A stretch of 62,086 nt of DNA from Acidobacteriota bacterium (GTDB taxonomy: Bacteria > Acidobacteriota > Vicinamibacteria > Vicinamibacterales > JAKQTR01), in contig JAKQTR010000011.1 in NCBI GenBank assembly GCA_029562975.1, positions 1 through 62,086 on the forward strand. Reading direction: 5' to 3'. The first letter of the stretch is position 1; each line of letters opens with the position of its first letter. Both the position numbers and the translations under genes were made by a program. The notes under the pieces are model-generated. The model did no database searches and was not told the origin of the DNA. It saw only the letters and a program-made list of their open reading frames with translations. Positions 61,789-62,086 of this stretch are shown in pieces.

Positions 61789-62086
61789 TGCACACTCTCA
61801 GCGACCTGAACCTACAGGGCGCTTCGGTGCTGGTGCGCCTGGATCTGAACGTCCCGCTCGCCGATGGCGAGATCACTGACGACGGACGGATCCGGGCCGC
61901 CGTGCCCACCCTCAAGGAACTTCTGGAGGCCGGGGCTGCGCCCGTCGTCGTGGCGCACCTCGGCCGTCCGAAGGGTGAGGTGAAACCGGAGTTGTCCCTG
62001 GCGCCCGTGGCCACTCGCATGGCCGAACTCGTGGGTGTTCCCGTGACACTCGCACCCGCTGGTGACTTCCCCCCGGCGGCGCCGGG
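61788..62086 (+). CDS. pgk: Phosphoglycerate kinase, N-terminal fragment
   Basis: First 99 codons, cut by the window edge. [20 protein letters not shown] near 14-33 and [20 protein letters not shown] near 56-75 are diagnostic of Pgk. ATG overlaps the gapA stop (TGATG), so the two are coupled. About 21 of 99 codons end in A or T, against about 3% in the first third of gapA. Confidence 0.96.

Overview
The window is about 62 kb of very GC-rich, densely packed bacterial chromosome with third codon positions almost all G or C. It looks like a Gram-negative organism: it carries lipid A and Kdo genes (lpxK, lpxL, waaA), a heptose inner-core pathway, an O-antigen ligase-like protein and a LolB-like lipoprotein. 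Gene content, GC and several families of short intergenic repeats fit an uncultured Acidobacteriota (Vicinamibacteria-like) genome. That placement is inference, not proof.

Layout. 1-860 (minus): tRNA-Thr(TGT), tRNA-Tyr(GTA), tRNA-Gly(TCC), tRNA-Thr(GGT), then the start of tuf, in the same order as E. coli thrU-tyrU-glyT-thrT-tufB, with a good promoter. 990-12084 (minus): rlmB, gltX, fused ispDF, a B3/B4 protein, plsC, a PIN-TRAM membrane protein, radA, alr, dnaB, rplI, rpsR, rpsF. 12136-18442 (minus): pth, rplY, prs, tRNA-Gln, ispE, a LolB-like lipoprotein and a TPR protein, an order known from Pseudomonas. 18531-22048 (plus): Trm112-like protein, heptosyltransferase, O-antigen ligase, heptose kinase. 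22082-27048: purH, a cold-shock gene, two unknown genes, selA. 27182-28799: a decayed cohesin/FG-GAP region bounded by inverted hairpin repeats. 28858-40939 (minus): a nuo operon in the order A-B-C-gmhA-D-E-F-H-J-K-L-M-N. 41050-50281: surface polysaccharide genes (glycosyltransferase, coiled-coil methyltransferase, UDP-sugar dehydrogenase, GDP-mannose dehydratase, FAD oxidase, RmlD-like reductase, DegT aminotransferase). 50352-53607 (minus): holB-ricT-pdxA-smpB. 53737-60703 (minus): waaA-lpxK-lpxL-waaF-gmhB-hldE2-waaC and an ICMT-like gene. 60787-end (plus): gapA and the start of pgk.

Two themes join the window. First, ADP-heptose synthesis and transfer is spread over three loci: gmhA inside the nuo operon, the heptose kinase near 21 kb, and gmhB, the adenylyltransferase and two heptosyltransferases near 55 kb. 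Only the epimerase hldD is not seen. Second, repeats collect at convergent gene ends. The most striking is a 75-77 bp near-perfect palindrome present twice (about 22.0 and 47.6 kb). It has the form of a bidirectional intrinsic terminator and it writes the same C-terminal tail, [10 protein letters not shown], onto two unrelated enzymes.

Other points of note: the nuo operon lacks nuoG and nuoI; nuoL carries two related low-complexity inserts; selA stands alone, next to a gene remnant with an in-frame TGA; and codon use changes within gapA near the right edge, which may mark an assembly join or a transfer.
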